A stretch of DNA of 64,000 nucleotides from Microbacterium soli (GTDB lineage Bacteria; Actinomycetota; Actinomycetes; Actinomycetales; Microbacteriaceae), in contig NZ_BAABCP010000001.1 in assembly GCF_039539005.1 (NCBI RefSeq), positions 124,001 through 188,000 on the forward strand, in the 5' to 3' direction. This document shows positions 38,643 through 46,405 of the stretch, in pieces; the first letter of the stretch is position 1, and every line of letters begins with the position of its first letter. The notes beneath the pieces are model-generated. The model had not been told where the DNA came from. It was given only the letters and a program-made list of their open reading frames with translations, and searched no databases. A program made the translations under genes and the position numbers.

Positions 38643-39224
38643 GTGACGACCCGCCAACTGCGCCTGCTCCGCGGCATGTCGGCGTCCGTCGTCGCCACGG
38701 TCCTCGCAGCGGTCTCGCACACGTTCGGCGGCGGATCCGCGCCCCATCCGCTGCTGATCCTCAGCGCCGCCGTGCTGCTCGCGCCGCCGGCCGTGCTCCT
38801 GGTCGGCGCGCGCATCCGCCTCCTGCGGCTCGCGGCCGCCGTCGCGACGACACAGGGCGCCTTCCACATCCTCTTCGAAGTCGCCGGCGGCATCACCCCC
38901 ACCGGGACTGTGGGCGGCCACCAGCACGGGCCGATCGTCCTGACGCTCGGGCCGGCGAGCACGGAGGTGCTCCCTCCCTCCACCGCCATGCTGATCGCGC
39001 ACCTGCTCGCGGCAGCCGTGACCACCCTGCTGATCTGGCGCGGTGAGCTGCTGATCCAGGCCATCGCGCGCTGGGTGCGGGCTCTGCTGCGTGTCCCGCA
39101 GACCGCGTCGTCGCGCCCGCGGCGTGCACCGGCGTCGATGCCGCGCACGGCACCGCACATCCTCACCTCGCTGCTCGCCGACTGCGCGTGGCGACGGGGA
39201 CCGCCTGCGCCTGCTCTCCGCTGA
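38643..39224 (+). CDS. Membrane protein upstream of YcnI, possibly copper-related
   Basis: The 193-residue protein has four hydrophobic helices (to about residue 145) and a basic, Pro/Arg-rich C-terminal tail. His residues sit at helix ends and loops (AAVSHTFGGGSAPH, TQGAFH, GGHQHG), which could bind a metal. The family is not recognised. It is followed after 144 nt by a YcnI-like copper-binding protein on the same strand, so a copper-handling role is plausible by association. The GTG start is placed by a TACGCT box. Confidence 0.7.
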   Translation: MTTRQLRLLRGMSASVVATVLAAVSHTFGGGSAPHPLLILSAAVLLAPPAVLLVGARIRLLRLAAAVATTQGAFHILFEVAGGITPTGTVGGHQHGPIVLTLGPASTEVLPPSTAMLIAHLLAAAVTTLLIWRGELLIQAIARWVRALLRVPQTASSRPRRAPASMPRTAPHILTSLLADCAWRRGPPAPALR

Positions 39225-39368
39225 CACTCCGGGCTCCTGCCCGGCACCGCCATCCGGATCCGGATGGGCGCTCCCCGTCGTGTCCGCGACGGGACTCCTG
39301 CGCGCCGCTGTGCGCGCATCCGTCTCCGCGCGCCTGCGCGGGACCGAACGACTCTCGAAGGAAGAGCA

Positions 39369-40028
39369 ATGTCCCACCACCTCCGCCGCGGCGCCATCGC
39401 CGCCGCCGTCGCCCTGTTCCTCATCGCGGCTCCCACCGCCGCATCCGCGCATGTGGGCGTCACTCCCGATCAGATCCCTGCAGGGAAGTCCACGCCGCTG
39501 ACCTTCTCGTTCAGCCACGGCTGCGGTGACTCCCCGACCACATCACTGCGCATCACCATGCCGGAAGGCATCGGAAACGCCTGGCCCGCCTTCGACGGCG
39601 ACTGGTCCGTCGACACGGAGGAGAATGCCGACGGCGCGATCGCCGCGGTGACGTTCACGGCGGTGCGCCCGGTGCCGGTCGAACTGCGCGGTGCTGTCGA
39701 TCTGACCGTGATCACCGACAAGGACGCCGCCGACCAGCTGGTGTTCCCGGTCGAGCAGCGGTGCGTCTCCGGTACGAACGAGTGGACGCAGGTGGCGGAG
39801 GACGGCGCGGACCCGCACGAGCTGGATGCGCCCGCGCCGGTCGTCGCCCTCACCGACGGCGGGGCCGCGACGCACGGCGACTCACAGACACCGGCCTCGC
39901 CGGCGCCCGAGGCCGGCGAGGCCGCGGAGCCGACGTCCGTCGTGCCGCTGGTCCTCGGCGGCAGTGGATTGGTCGTCGGGCTGGGCGCGCTCGTGGTCTC
40001 CCTCGCGGCTCTTCGCCGTCGCGCCTGA
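39369..40028 (+). CDS. YcnI-like copper-binding protein (DUF1775)
   Basis: The 219-residue exported protein has a signal peptide (about residues 1-27, cleavage after ASA) that leaves His as the first mature residue (HVGVTPDQIPAG), the known copper ligand of YcnI proteins. The domain (FSHGCGDSPTTSLRITMPEG) is followed by a Pro/Ala-rich linker and one C-terminal transmembrane helix ending in Arg residues. The first in-frame start is 35 codons earlier, but the signal peptide and GAAGGAAGAG site fix the ATG at 39369. It probably handles copper at the outer face of the membrane. Confidence 0.88.
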   Translation: MSHHLRRGAIAAAVALFLIAAPTAASAHVGVTPDQIPAGKSTPLTFSFSHGCGDSPTTSLRITMPEGIGNAWPAFDGDWSVDTEENADGAIAAVTFTAVRPVPVELRGAVDLTVITDKDAADQLVFPVEQRCVSGTNEWTQVAEDGADPHELDAPAPVVALTDGGAATHGDSQTPASPAPEAGEAAEPTSVVPLVLGGSGLVVGLGALVVSLAALRRRA

Positions 40029-40036
40029 CCAATGAC

Positions 40037-40074
40037 GAGATGCCCGGCGCGCCGTCCGACGCGCCGGGCATCTC
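40037..40074 (+). terminator. Terminator downstream of the YcnI-like gene
   Basis: A 15-bp perfect stem (40037-40051 with 40060-40074) with an 8-nt loop lies 8 nt after the stop codon. Confidence 0.8.
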
Positions 40075-40125
40075 CCGCATCGTCCGACCGGATCCGTCCG
40101 GGGTGCGTGAGAACATGGAAGCGAT

Positions 40126-41745
40126 ATGACCACTCAGCCCTCCCTGCCGCCTGTGCTCCGCCCTGCGACACCGCCCCGACGTTCCCTGGCCGAACTCGCC
40201 GACCGCTTCGCACGGGAGGTTCGCGGTGATGTCGCGGGCGTCCGGCTCAGCGGCATCACCCTCGCCACAGCCGACCTCCGACCCGGCGAGGCGTTCGTCG
40301 CGATCCACGGTGTGAATCGGCACGGCGCCGAGTTCGCGCAGATCGCCGCGGATCAGGGCGCGGCGGCCGTGATCACCGATCCCGCGGGCGCCGACATCGC
40401 CGCATCCGCGGGGCTTCCGATCGTGATCGTCGACGATCCGCGTGCGGTCCTGGGCGAGTTGAGCGCGTGGGTGTACGGCACGGGCGCCTCCGATCCGCTC
40501 CCGCTGCTGTTCGGCACGACCGGCACCAACGGGAAGACCAGCGTCTCGCACCTGCTCGCCGGCATCTTCGACCAGCTCGGCATCGTGTCGGGTCTGTCGT
40601 CGACGGCGGAGCGGCACATCGCCGGCGAGGTCATCGTGTCACGACTGACCACGCCCGAGGCATCCGAGATGCACGCTCTGCTCGCCCTGATGCGGGAGCG
40701 CGACGTCGAGGCCGTCGCCGTCGAGGTCAGCGCGCAGGCCCTGTCCCGGCATCGCGTCGACGGGATCGTGTTCGACGTCGCCGGCTTCACCAACCTCTCG
40801 CACGACCACCTCGACGACTACGCCGACATGGAGGAGTACTTCCAGGCGAAGTTGCCGCTGTTCACACCCGAGCGCGCCCGTCGCGGCGTGGTGAGCCTGG
40901 ATTCGCCGTCCGGCGCCAGAGTCGCGGCGGCTGCCACGATTCCCGTCGTCACCGTCGGCACCCCCTCGATCGCCGCCGACCCGGATGCCGCGGCCGCGGC
41001 CGACTGGGTCGTGACGATCGATGACGAGCGCCAGGCCGGGACGCTCTTCACTCTCACGGGGCGTGACGGGCGGGCCCTGAAGACTCTGGTGCCGGTGATC
41101 GGTCAGCACATGGCCGCCAATGCGGGCATGGCGATCGTCATGCTGTTGGAGGCCTGCTACACATGGGAGCGCATCACCGCCGCCCTCGAGCGCGACGGAC
41201 AGATCCTGGCATATCTGCCGGGCCGCACGCAGTTCGTCTCCGGGGAGGCCGGTCCCGCCGTGTACGTCGACTTCGGGCACTCCCCGGACGCCTTCGAGAA
41301 GACACTGGCGGCCGTGCGTCGGGTGACCCCCGGCAAGGTGCTCATGCTGTTCGGCGCCGACGGCGACCGCGACGCCACCAAGCGCTACGACATGGCGCGC
41401 ACGGCCGTCGAGGGCAGCGACATCCTCGTCATCACCGATCATCACCCCCGCTTCGAGGACCCCGATTCCATCCGCGCGACCCTCGTCGAAGGTGCGCGCA
41501 GGGCCCGGCCGGACGCCGAGATCCACGAGTTCTCCCCGCCGGAGAAGGCCATCGTGGCCGCCGTCGGCATGGTCGGCGATGGGGACGCGATCCTGTGGGC
41601 CGGTCCCGGTCATCAGGACTACCGGGACATCCGCGGTGTGCGCACCCCGTACTCCGCGCGCGAACTGGCCCGCCGGGCCCTGATCGCCGCGGGCTGGCCC
41701 GCGCCCGACCCGCATTGGCCGGTCCCGTACACCGATCGAGTCTGA
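40126..41745 (+). CDS. MurE-like Mur ligase (UDP-MurNAc-tripeptide ligase family)
   Basis: The 539-residue three-domain Mur ligase shows the N-terminal UDP-binding domain, the ATP site GTTGTNGKTSVSHLL (about residues 130-144), VEVSAQALSRHRVDG, FTNLSHDHLDDY and the C-terminal domain with GADGDRDATKRYDMA. The motif that contacts the incoming amino acid, DNPR in diaminopimelate-adding MurE, reads DHHPRFEDP here (about residues 437-445). It stands alone, away from any division/cell-wall cluster, so it may be a second MurE or a specialised ligase. The ATG follows a GGAAGCG site. Confidence 0.82.
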   Translation: MTTQPSLPPVLRPATPPRRSLAELADRFAREVRGDVAGVRLSGITLATADLRPGEAFVAIHGVNRHGAEFAQIAADQGAAAVITDPAGADIAASAGLPIVIVDDPRAVLGELSAWVYGTGASDPLPLLFGTTGTNGKTSVSHLLAGIFDQLGIVSGLSSTAERHIAGEVIVSRLTTPEASEMHALLALMRERDVEAVAVEVSAQALSRHRVDGIVFDVAGFTNLSHDHLDDYADMEEYFQAKLPLFTPERARRGVVSLDSPSGARVAAAATIPVVTVGTPSIAADPDAAAAADWVVTIDDERQAGTLFTLTGRDGRALKTLVPVIGQHMAANAGMAIVMLLEACYTWERITAALERDGQILAYLPGRTQFVSGEAGPAVYVDFGHSPDAFEKTLAAVRRVTPGKVLMLFGADGDRDATKRYDMARTAVEGSDILVITDHHPRFEDPDSIRATLVEGARRARPDAEIHEFSPPEKAIVAAVGMVGDGDAILWAGPGHQDYRDIRGVRTPYSARELARRALIAAGWPAPDPHWPVPYTDRV

Positions 41746-41767
41746 CTCGCCGGTGGGATGGGTCGGT

Positions 41768-41799
41768 CTGACCCGACCCGGTGCACCGGGTCGGGTCAG
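41768..41799. terminator. 32-nt perfect palindrome between the Mur ligase and dxr
   Basis: The perfect palindrome (14-bp stem with a TGCA loop) covers the dxr stop codon and is a likely bidirectional terminator for the convergent genes. Confidence 0.8.
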
Positions 41800-42881
41800 G
41801 CGGCCGCGGCGATGAGCTCGTCGGCCTTCGCCCGCGCCCATGTCTCGGCATCCACCAGCGCCTCGAGGGTGAGCTCGTCGGGCGCCTCGTGCGCGTCGAC
41901 CACCTGCTGGATGGTGTCGACGATCCCGAGGAACGGAACCCTCCCGTCATGGAAGGCGTTCACGGCCTGCTCGTTGGCCGCGTTGTACACGGCGGGGAAC
42001 GTCCCGCCCGCACGCCCGACGGCCTTGGCGAGCGCCACGGCGGGGAATGCGTCGGAATCCAGCGGTTCGAACGTCCAGCTGGTGGCCGTGCGCCAGTCCA
42101 GCGGTCGCCCCACTCCCCCGACGCGGTGCGGCCAGTCCAGTCCCAGCGAGATCGGCAGGCGCATGTCCGGCGGCGAGGCCTGGGCGATCGTGGAGCCGTC
42201 GACGAACTCGACCATGGAATGCACGACGGACTGCGGGTGGACGACCACCTCGATGTCGTCGTAGGGCACGTCGAACAGCAGGTGCGCCTCGATCACCTCC
42301 AGGCCCTTGTTCACCAGGGTCGCGGAGTTGGTCGTCACCATCCGCCCCATGTTCCAGGTCGGGTGGGCGAGCGCCTGCTCGGGAGTCGCATCGGCGAGCT
42401 CGGCGCGCGTGCGCCCTCGGAACGGGCCGCCGGACGCCGTGAGCACCAGTCGTCGCACCTCCGCGGACACTCCGGAGCGCAGCGCCTGCGCGATCGCCGA
42501 GTGCTCGGAGTCCACCGGGACGATCTGCCCTTCCGCGGCGGCCTGGCGCACGAGAGCGCCCCCCACGATCAGTGACTCCTTGTTGGCGAGGGCGAGCGTG
42601 CGTCCGGCACCCAGCGCCGCAAGCGTGGAGCCGAGCCCGATGGACCCGGTGATGGCGTTGAGCACGACGTCCGCCTCGACGTCGCGCACCAGCTGCTCCG
42701 ATTCCACAGCGCCCATCGCGGTGTGCTCGAGATGGAACTCCTCCGCCTGCTGCGCCACGAGCTCCGTGTCGGAGCCCGCCGAGATGCCGACCAGCTCGAA
42801 TCGTCGGGGATTGGCGCGGATCACGTCCAGTGCCTGCGTTCCGATGGAGCCCGTGGAGCCGAGGACGATGATGCGACGCAT
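41796..42881 (-). CDS. dxr: 1-deoxy-D-xylulose 5-phosphate reductoisomerase
   Basis: The 361-residue NADPH-dependent enzyme commits carbon to the MEP isoprenoid pathway. Motifs are [16 protein letters not shown] (dinucleotide binding, residues 5-20), [21 protein letters not shown] with the metal-binding Asp and Glu, [11 protein letters not shown], and the C-terminal NEQAVNAF. The ATG is placed 7 nt after a TAGGCT box. Downstream, the conserved partners rseP and ispG are 3.2 kb and 7.2 kb away, interrupted by plus-strand genes. Confidence 0.96.
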   Translation of the reverse strand: MRRIIVLGSTGSIGTQALDVIRANPRRFELVGISAGSDTELVAQQAEEFHLEHTAMGAVESEQLVRDVEADVVLNAITGSIGLGSTLAALGAGRTLALANKESLIVGGALVRQAAAEGQIVPVDSEHSAIAQALRSGVSAEVRRLVLTASGGPFRGRTRAELADATPEQALAHPTWNMGRMVTTNSATLVNKGLEVIEAHLLFDVPYDDIEVVVHPQSVVHSMVEFVDGSTIAQASPPDMRLPISLGLDWPHRVGGVGRPLDWRTATSWTFEPLDSDAFPAVALAKAVGRAGGTFPAVYNAANEQAVNAFHDGRVPFLGIVDTIQQVVDAHEAPDELTLEALVDAETWARAKADELIAAAA

Positions 42882-42887
42882 GCCGCC

Positions 42888-42893
42888 AGCCTA
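42888..42893 (-). promoter_or_regulatory. -10 box (TAGGCT) for dxr, leaderless
   Basis: The last T (42888) is 7 nt before the ATG at 42881. Confidence 0.55.
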
Positions 42894-42917
42894 GCGAGCG
42901 CGCGCCAGTCGCGCGGA

Positions 42918-42946
42918 GCGGAGTGTCGTGCCGGAGCTCACTCCGC
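42918..42946 (-). terminator. Stem-loop at the 3' end of the FKBP lipoprotein gene
   Basis: An 8-bp stem (42918-42925 with 42939-42946) with a 13-nt loop overlaps the stop codon of the FKBP lipoprotein gene. Confidence 0.5.
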
Positions 42947-43930
42947 GGACGTGGTGAGCAGCGGCGTGGTGCCGAGGATGTCGACCACGAACACCAGCGT
43001 CTCCTTTTCGAGCTCGTGCCCCTCGCTCGCCCCGTATCCGTCAGCCGGCGGGATCTCGACGAGTACCTGCGAGCCGACCTGCTGACCTTCCAGTGCCTTG
43101 CGGAAGCCGGCGACCACGCCCGTGGTCGGGAACTGACTCGGCATGGCGTCTCTGCTCCACGAGGAGTCGAACGACGTGCCGTCGCTCCACTTCACGCCCA
43201 GGTACTGCACGGTGACCAGGTCACCTGCACCCACCTTCGGGCCGTCGCCCTGCTTCAGCAGGCCGACGACGGTCTCCGTCGGCTTCGCACCGTCGGGGAT
43301 CGTGATCTCGGGCTCGCCGTCCGTGGCCAGCTTCACCGTCGCCATGCCGGCGGGAGCCTCGACGGACTCGCCGGACGCCCTGGTGGGCAGTTCCTCGAGG
43401 GTCTGCATGTACACGACGAGGGCGCCCTGGCCCTGCTGTCCGGGAAGCGCCAGGACGATGTCGGATCCCAGCGGCGCGCATTCCGCGGCGGCGATGAAGA
43501 TCGGCGACTGGGTCGAATCCATGATCTGCGGGTTCTGCGCGTTGGCGGCGTCCAACAGCATCGGCAGTACACCATCGACCCCGCGCTCGGAGGTCTCGAT
43601 GACCTTGTTGCTATCCGCGTCGATGACCTGATACCGGATCGCGATGAGGTCGCCGACGTGCACATCGGTGCCGGTGCCCTTCTTCACGATGGTGCGCTCC
43701 ACACCCTCGAACTTCGCGTCTTCCGGCACCTCGATCTTCGCGCCCACCCCCTCGCCCGTGACTTTGATGGCGTCAGAGCCCGGTCCCGGCTGGGCGTCGA
43801 CGAGACATGAGGACGACGGCGATGACGAGGGTTCGGGGGACGCTCCCCCCTCGGGGCCGCCCGCGCATCCTGCCAGGAGCAGCGCCGACGCCGCGAGAGT
43901 GGAGAGAAGAGCCAGGGGACGCAGACGCAC
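42938..43930 (-). CDS. FKBP-type peptidyl-prolyl isomerase lipoprotein
   Basis: The 330-residue protein has a lipoprotein signal peptide with lipobox LAGC (Cys22), a Ser/Pro-rich linker and two FKBP-like modules. The second (about residues 225-325) is canonical: VTVQYLGVKWSDGTSFDSSW, TTGVVAGFRKALEGQQVGSQ and ADGYG. The first (about 60-200) keeps only part of the fold and lacks most active-site residues. It is anchored outside the membrane, where it probably assists folding of exported proteins. The GTG at 43930 has GAGG 7 nt upstream; longer frames would put the signal peptide too far inside. Confidence 0.88.
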   Translation of the reverse strand: MRLRPLALLSTLAASALLLAGCAGGPEGGASPEPSSSPSSSCLVDAQPGPGSDAIKVTGEGVGAKIEVPEDAKFEGVERTIVKKGTGTDVHVGDLIAIRYQVIDADSNKVIETSERGVDGVLPMLLDAANAQNPQIMDSTQSPIFIAAAECAPLGSDIVLALPGQQGQGALVVYMQTLEELPTRASGESVEAPAGMATVKLATDGEPEITIPDGAKPTETVVGLLKQGDGPKVGAGDLVTVQYLGVKWSDGTSFDSSWSRDAMPSQFPTTGVVAGFRKALEGQQVGSQVLVEIPPADGYGASEGHELEKETLVFVVDILGTTPLLTTSAE

Positions 43931-44034
43931 AGGGGGACCTCGGAATCGCTGAAGGGACCCGCCCATCCTCCCGCATCCGGCTTTGCCGCACCTGAACGTC
44001 GATCGACATTCCGATGTCGGCATGCACCGCTGGA

Positions 44035-44040
44035 TAAACT
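44035..44040 (+). promoter_or_regulatory. -10 box (TAAACT) for the acyltransferase gene, leaderless
   Basis: The last T (44040) is 7 nt before the ATG at 44047. Confidence 0.55.
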
Positions 44041-44046
44041 CGCCTG

Positions 44047-44823
44047 ATGAGCTCTGAGCAGTCGGCCGAATCCGAGCACGATCCGGAATCGCACTCCCCC
44101 CGACATGCCGGGTTCAGGTACGCGGTGGGCCGCATGATCGCGCGGCCGCTGGCCAGGGTCATCTACCGTCCGCGCATCGAGGGGCGCGAGAACGTCCCCC
44201 AGCACGGTGCCGTGATCCTCGCCAGCAATCATCTGTCGTTCATCGACTCGATGGCGATCCCCATCGCCGCGCCGCGCCCCGTGCATTTCCTCGCGAAGTC
44301 CAGCTACTTCGAGGGGACGGGGCTGAAGGGCGCGCTGTCGCGCGAGTTCTTCACCTCGGTGGGCGCGATCCCGGTGCGCCGCGGCGCCGGGCAGGCCGCG
44401 CTGGACGCTCTGGACCAGCAGCGCCGGCTTCTCGACGACGGTCTGGCCGTCGCGCTGTATCCGGAGGGGACCCGCTCGACGGACGGCAGGCTGTACCGCG
44501 GACGCACGGGGGTGGCCTTCCTCGCCCTGCAGACCGGGGCGCCGGTCGTGCCCGTCGGCCTCATCGGCACCGACCGGGTGATGCCCGTGGGTGCTCGGAT
44601 GCCGTCACTGCGCGAACGCGTCACGGTGCGCTTCGGAGCGCCGATCGATGTCTCCCGGCACGGCGCCGCCGCGAGCGGCAAGGCGCGTCGCCTGGCCACC
44701 GACGAGATCATGTCGGCCATCCACGGCCTCAGCGGGCAGGAACTCGCCGGGGTGTACAACGAGCCGCCCGCGCAGGGCCCGATCGACAAGATCAAGCAGG
44801 CGCTCCCCCACGAGCGGCGCTGA
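44047..44823 (+). CDS. plsC: 1-acyl-sn-glycerol-3-phosphate acyltransferase family protein
   Basis: The 258-residue PlsC-type enzyme transfers an acyl chain to lysophosphatidate at the inner membrane. The four acyltransferase blocks are visible: SNHLSFIDSM (HX4D), a Gly/Arg block around TSVGAIPVRRGAGQ, YPEGTRSTDGRLYRGRTG and VPVGLIGTD. It lacks a strong N-terminal helix, so it is probably peripheral. Paralogues of this family are common in actinobacteria, so the acceptor lipid is not certain. A TAAACT box 7 nt upstream sets the start. Confidence 0.88.
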   Translation: MSSEQSAESEHDPESHSPRHAGFRYAVGRMIARPLARVIYRPRIEGRENVPQHGAVILASNHLSFIDSMAIPIAAPRPVHFLAKSSYFEGTGLKGALSREFFTSVGAIPVRRGAGQAALDALDQQRRLLDDGLAVALYPEGTRSTDGRLYRGRTGVAFLALQTGAPVVPVGLIGTDRVMPVGARMPSLRERVTVRFGAPIDVSRHGAAASGKARRLATDEIMSAIHGLSGQELAGVYNEPPAQGPIDKIKQALPHERR

Positions 44824-44866
44824 CCCCCGGCGGTTCGCCACCGGTCGCGTGCACGCCGGGCGGTGA

Positions 44867-45349
44867 TCATCCGACGGTGATCGTCGCCTCGTGCCGCACC
44901 GGGAAGTTCACGGAATTGGCGATGAAGCACCACTCATGCGCCTGGTGGTGCGCCTGCCGCGCCGCACCGAGCATGGACTCGTCGGCGACGGTCACCCGCG
45001 GATGCAGCATCACCTCCGTGAACGCGCCGGCGCCCCTGCCGTCCTCCCGCATGACGCCGGTCGCCTCATCGCGGTACGAGGTGACGACCACCCCGGCCGT
45101 GACGCACGCGTGCAGGTACGACAGCAGATGGCATTCGGCGAGGGCGGCCACCAGCAGGTCCTCCGGGTTCCACCGGCCGGAGTCGCCGCGGAACGGCCGA
45201 TCCGCGGATGCCGCCAGCTCCGGCTTCCCGTCCACGCGGATGGTCACGTCGCGCGAGTAATCGCGGTATCCGCTGGTGCCGGTGCCCCGGTTGCCCGTCC
45301 AGGTCACGGTGAGTGCATAGTGGTGTTCGCCGAGCGGATGCTGTGCCAT
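44867..45349 (-). CDS. OsmC family protein
   Basis: The 160-residue OsmC/Ohr-fold protein (TVTWTGNRGTGTSGY, WNPEDLLVAALAECHLLSYLHAC, CFIANSVNFPVRHEATI) has conserved Cys residues in the two usual helices. Such proteins reduce organic peroxides through a reactive cysteine pair. The exact subgroup (OsmC or an OsmC-like) is not resolved. The ATG at 45349 is chosen because the family sequence starts MAQHPLGEHHYALTV; the longer frame is antisense to asparaginase. A weak 7-bp stem at 44826-44860 lies between it and plsC. Confidence 0.87.
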   Translation of the reverse strand: MAQHPLGEHHYALTVTWTGNRGTGTSGYRDYSRDVTIRVDGKPELAASADRPFRGDSGRWNPEDLLVAALAECHLLSYLHACVTAGVVVTSYRDEATGVMREDGRGAGAFTEVMLHPRVTVADESMLGAARQAHHQAHEWCFIANSVNFPVRHEATITVG

Positions 45350-45391
45350 GCCGCCAGTCTCGCATCTCCTGAACCGGCCGAGCGCGCACAG

Positions 45392-45397
45392 TAGGCT
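45392..45397 (+). promoter_or_regulatory. -10 box (TAGGCT) for the asparaginase gene, leaderless
   Basis: The last T (45397) is 7 nt before the GTG at 45404. Confidence 0.55.
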
Positions 45398-45403
45398 GGT
45401 CTG

Positions 45404-46399
45404 GTGCTGGAGACCCTGACCTTCCGTGACGCTGTCGAACTCGCCGTCGTGGAACGGGACGGCTTCGTGGAGTCCCGCCATGCCGGGGCGGCCGTCGTGC
45501 TGACACCGGACGGCGAGATCGCCGCCCGATACGGCGACGCGGATGCGCTCATCCTGCCGCGCTCGAGCCTGAAGCCCCTGCAGGCGGTGGCCTGTCTGAC
45601 CGCCGGCGCCTCGCTGACAGGAGAGCAGCTGGCGCTGGGCACAGCCAGCCACAGCGGTACCGATCGGCACGCCGACACGGTCCGGGAGATCCTCGCCGCC
45701 GGCGGACTCACGGAGGACGACCTGGCCTGTCCCCCGGCCTGGCCGAGCGACGCGGCGACGCGGACAGACATGATCGCCGACCACGCCGAACAGGCTCGCA
45801 TCCGGATGAACTGCTCGGGAAAGCACGCGCTGATGCTGCGCGCGTGCGTGGCCACCGGCTGGCCCACCCGCGGGTATCTCGACCCGTCGCACCCGCTGCA
45901 GGTGCACATCCGCGAGGTCGTGGAGCGTCTGGTCGGCGAGAAGATCGCGCACACGGCCGTCGACGGCTGCGGCGCGCCCGTGCACGCGATCACGCTGACC
46001 GGTCTCGCCCGCGGCATCCACCGCATCGGCACCGCCTCCGAGCGCTCGCCGTTCGCCCTGCACCGCGTCGCGGGCACTCTCGTCCGTGCGGTGCGGGAGA
46101 ACCCGTGGACCGTCGCCGGCCCCGGCGAGTCCGATACGATCGCGATCGAGACGCTCGGCGTCTTCGCCAAGGGCGGCGCGGAGGGAGTCATGGTCATGGT
46201 CGCACCGAACGGGGCCACTGTGGCGCTGAAGATGCTCGACGGCAGTGGTCGCGCGGCGACCATCGTCGCCGCGCTGCTGCTGGCGAGGGCGAGTGCCCTC
46301 GATGACGGGGACGTGGCGCGGCTCGCCGAGGCGCTTCCGCTGTCGGTGCTCGGCGGCGGACAGCCGGTGGGCGCGATCCGGCCCGCCCCGGGGCTCTGA
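45404..46399 (+). CDS. Asparaginase, type II thermolabile (Rhizobium-like) family
   Basis: The 331-residue protein belongs to the asparaginase_II family, which is unrelated in fold to E. coli AnsA/AnsB. Landmarks are VVERDGFVESRHAGAAVV, LPRSSLKPLQAV (nucleophile Ser region), SHSGTDRHADTV, RMNCSGKHALML and VDGCGAPVHAITL. It hydrolyses L-asparagine to aspartate and ammonium. No signal peptide is visible, so it is cytoplasmic. The gene ends only 6 nt from the convergent EccC-like gene, with no terminator in between. Confidence 0.88.
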   Translation: MLETLTFRDAVELAVVERDGFVESRHAGAAVVLTPDGEIAARYGDADALILPRSSLKPLQAVACLTAGASLTGEQLALGTASHSGTDRHADTVREILAAGGLTEDDLACPPAWPSDAATRTDMIADHAEQARIRMNCSGKHALMLRACVATGWPTRGYLDPSHPLQVHIREVVERLVGEKIAHTAVDGCGAPVHAITLTGLARGIHRIGTASERSPFALHRVAGTLVRAVRENPWTVAGPGESDTIAIETLGVFAKGGAEGVMVMVAPNGATVALKMLDGSGRAATIVAALLLARASALDDGDVARLAEALPLSVLGGGQPVGAIRPAPGL

Positions 46400-46405
46400 T
46401 CGGGC

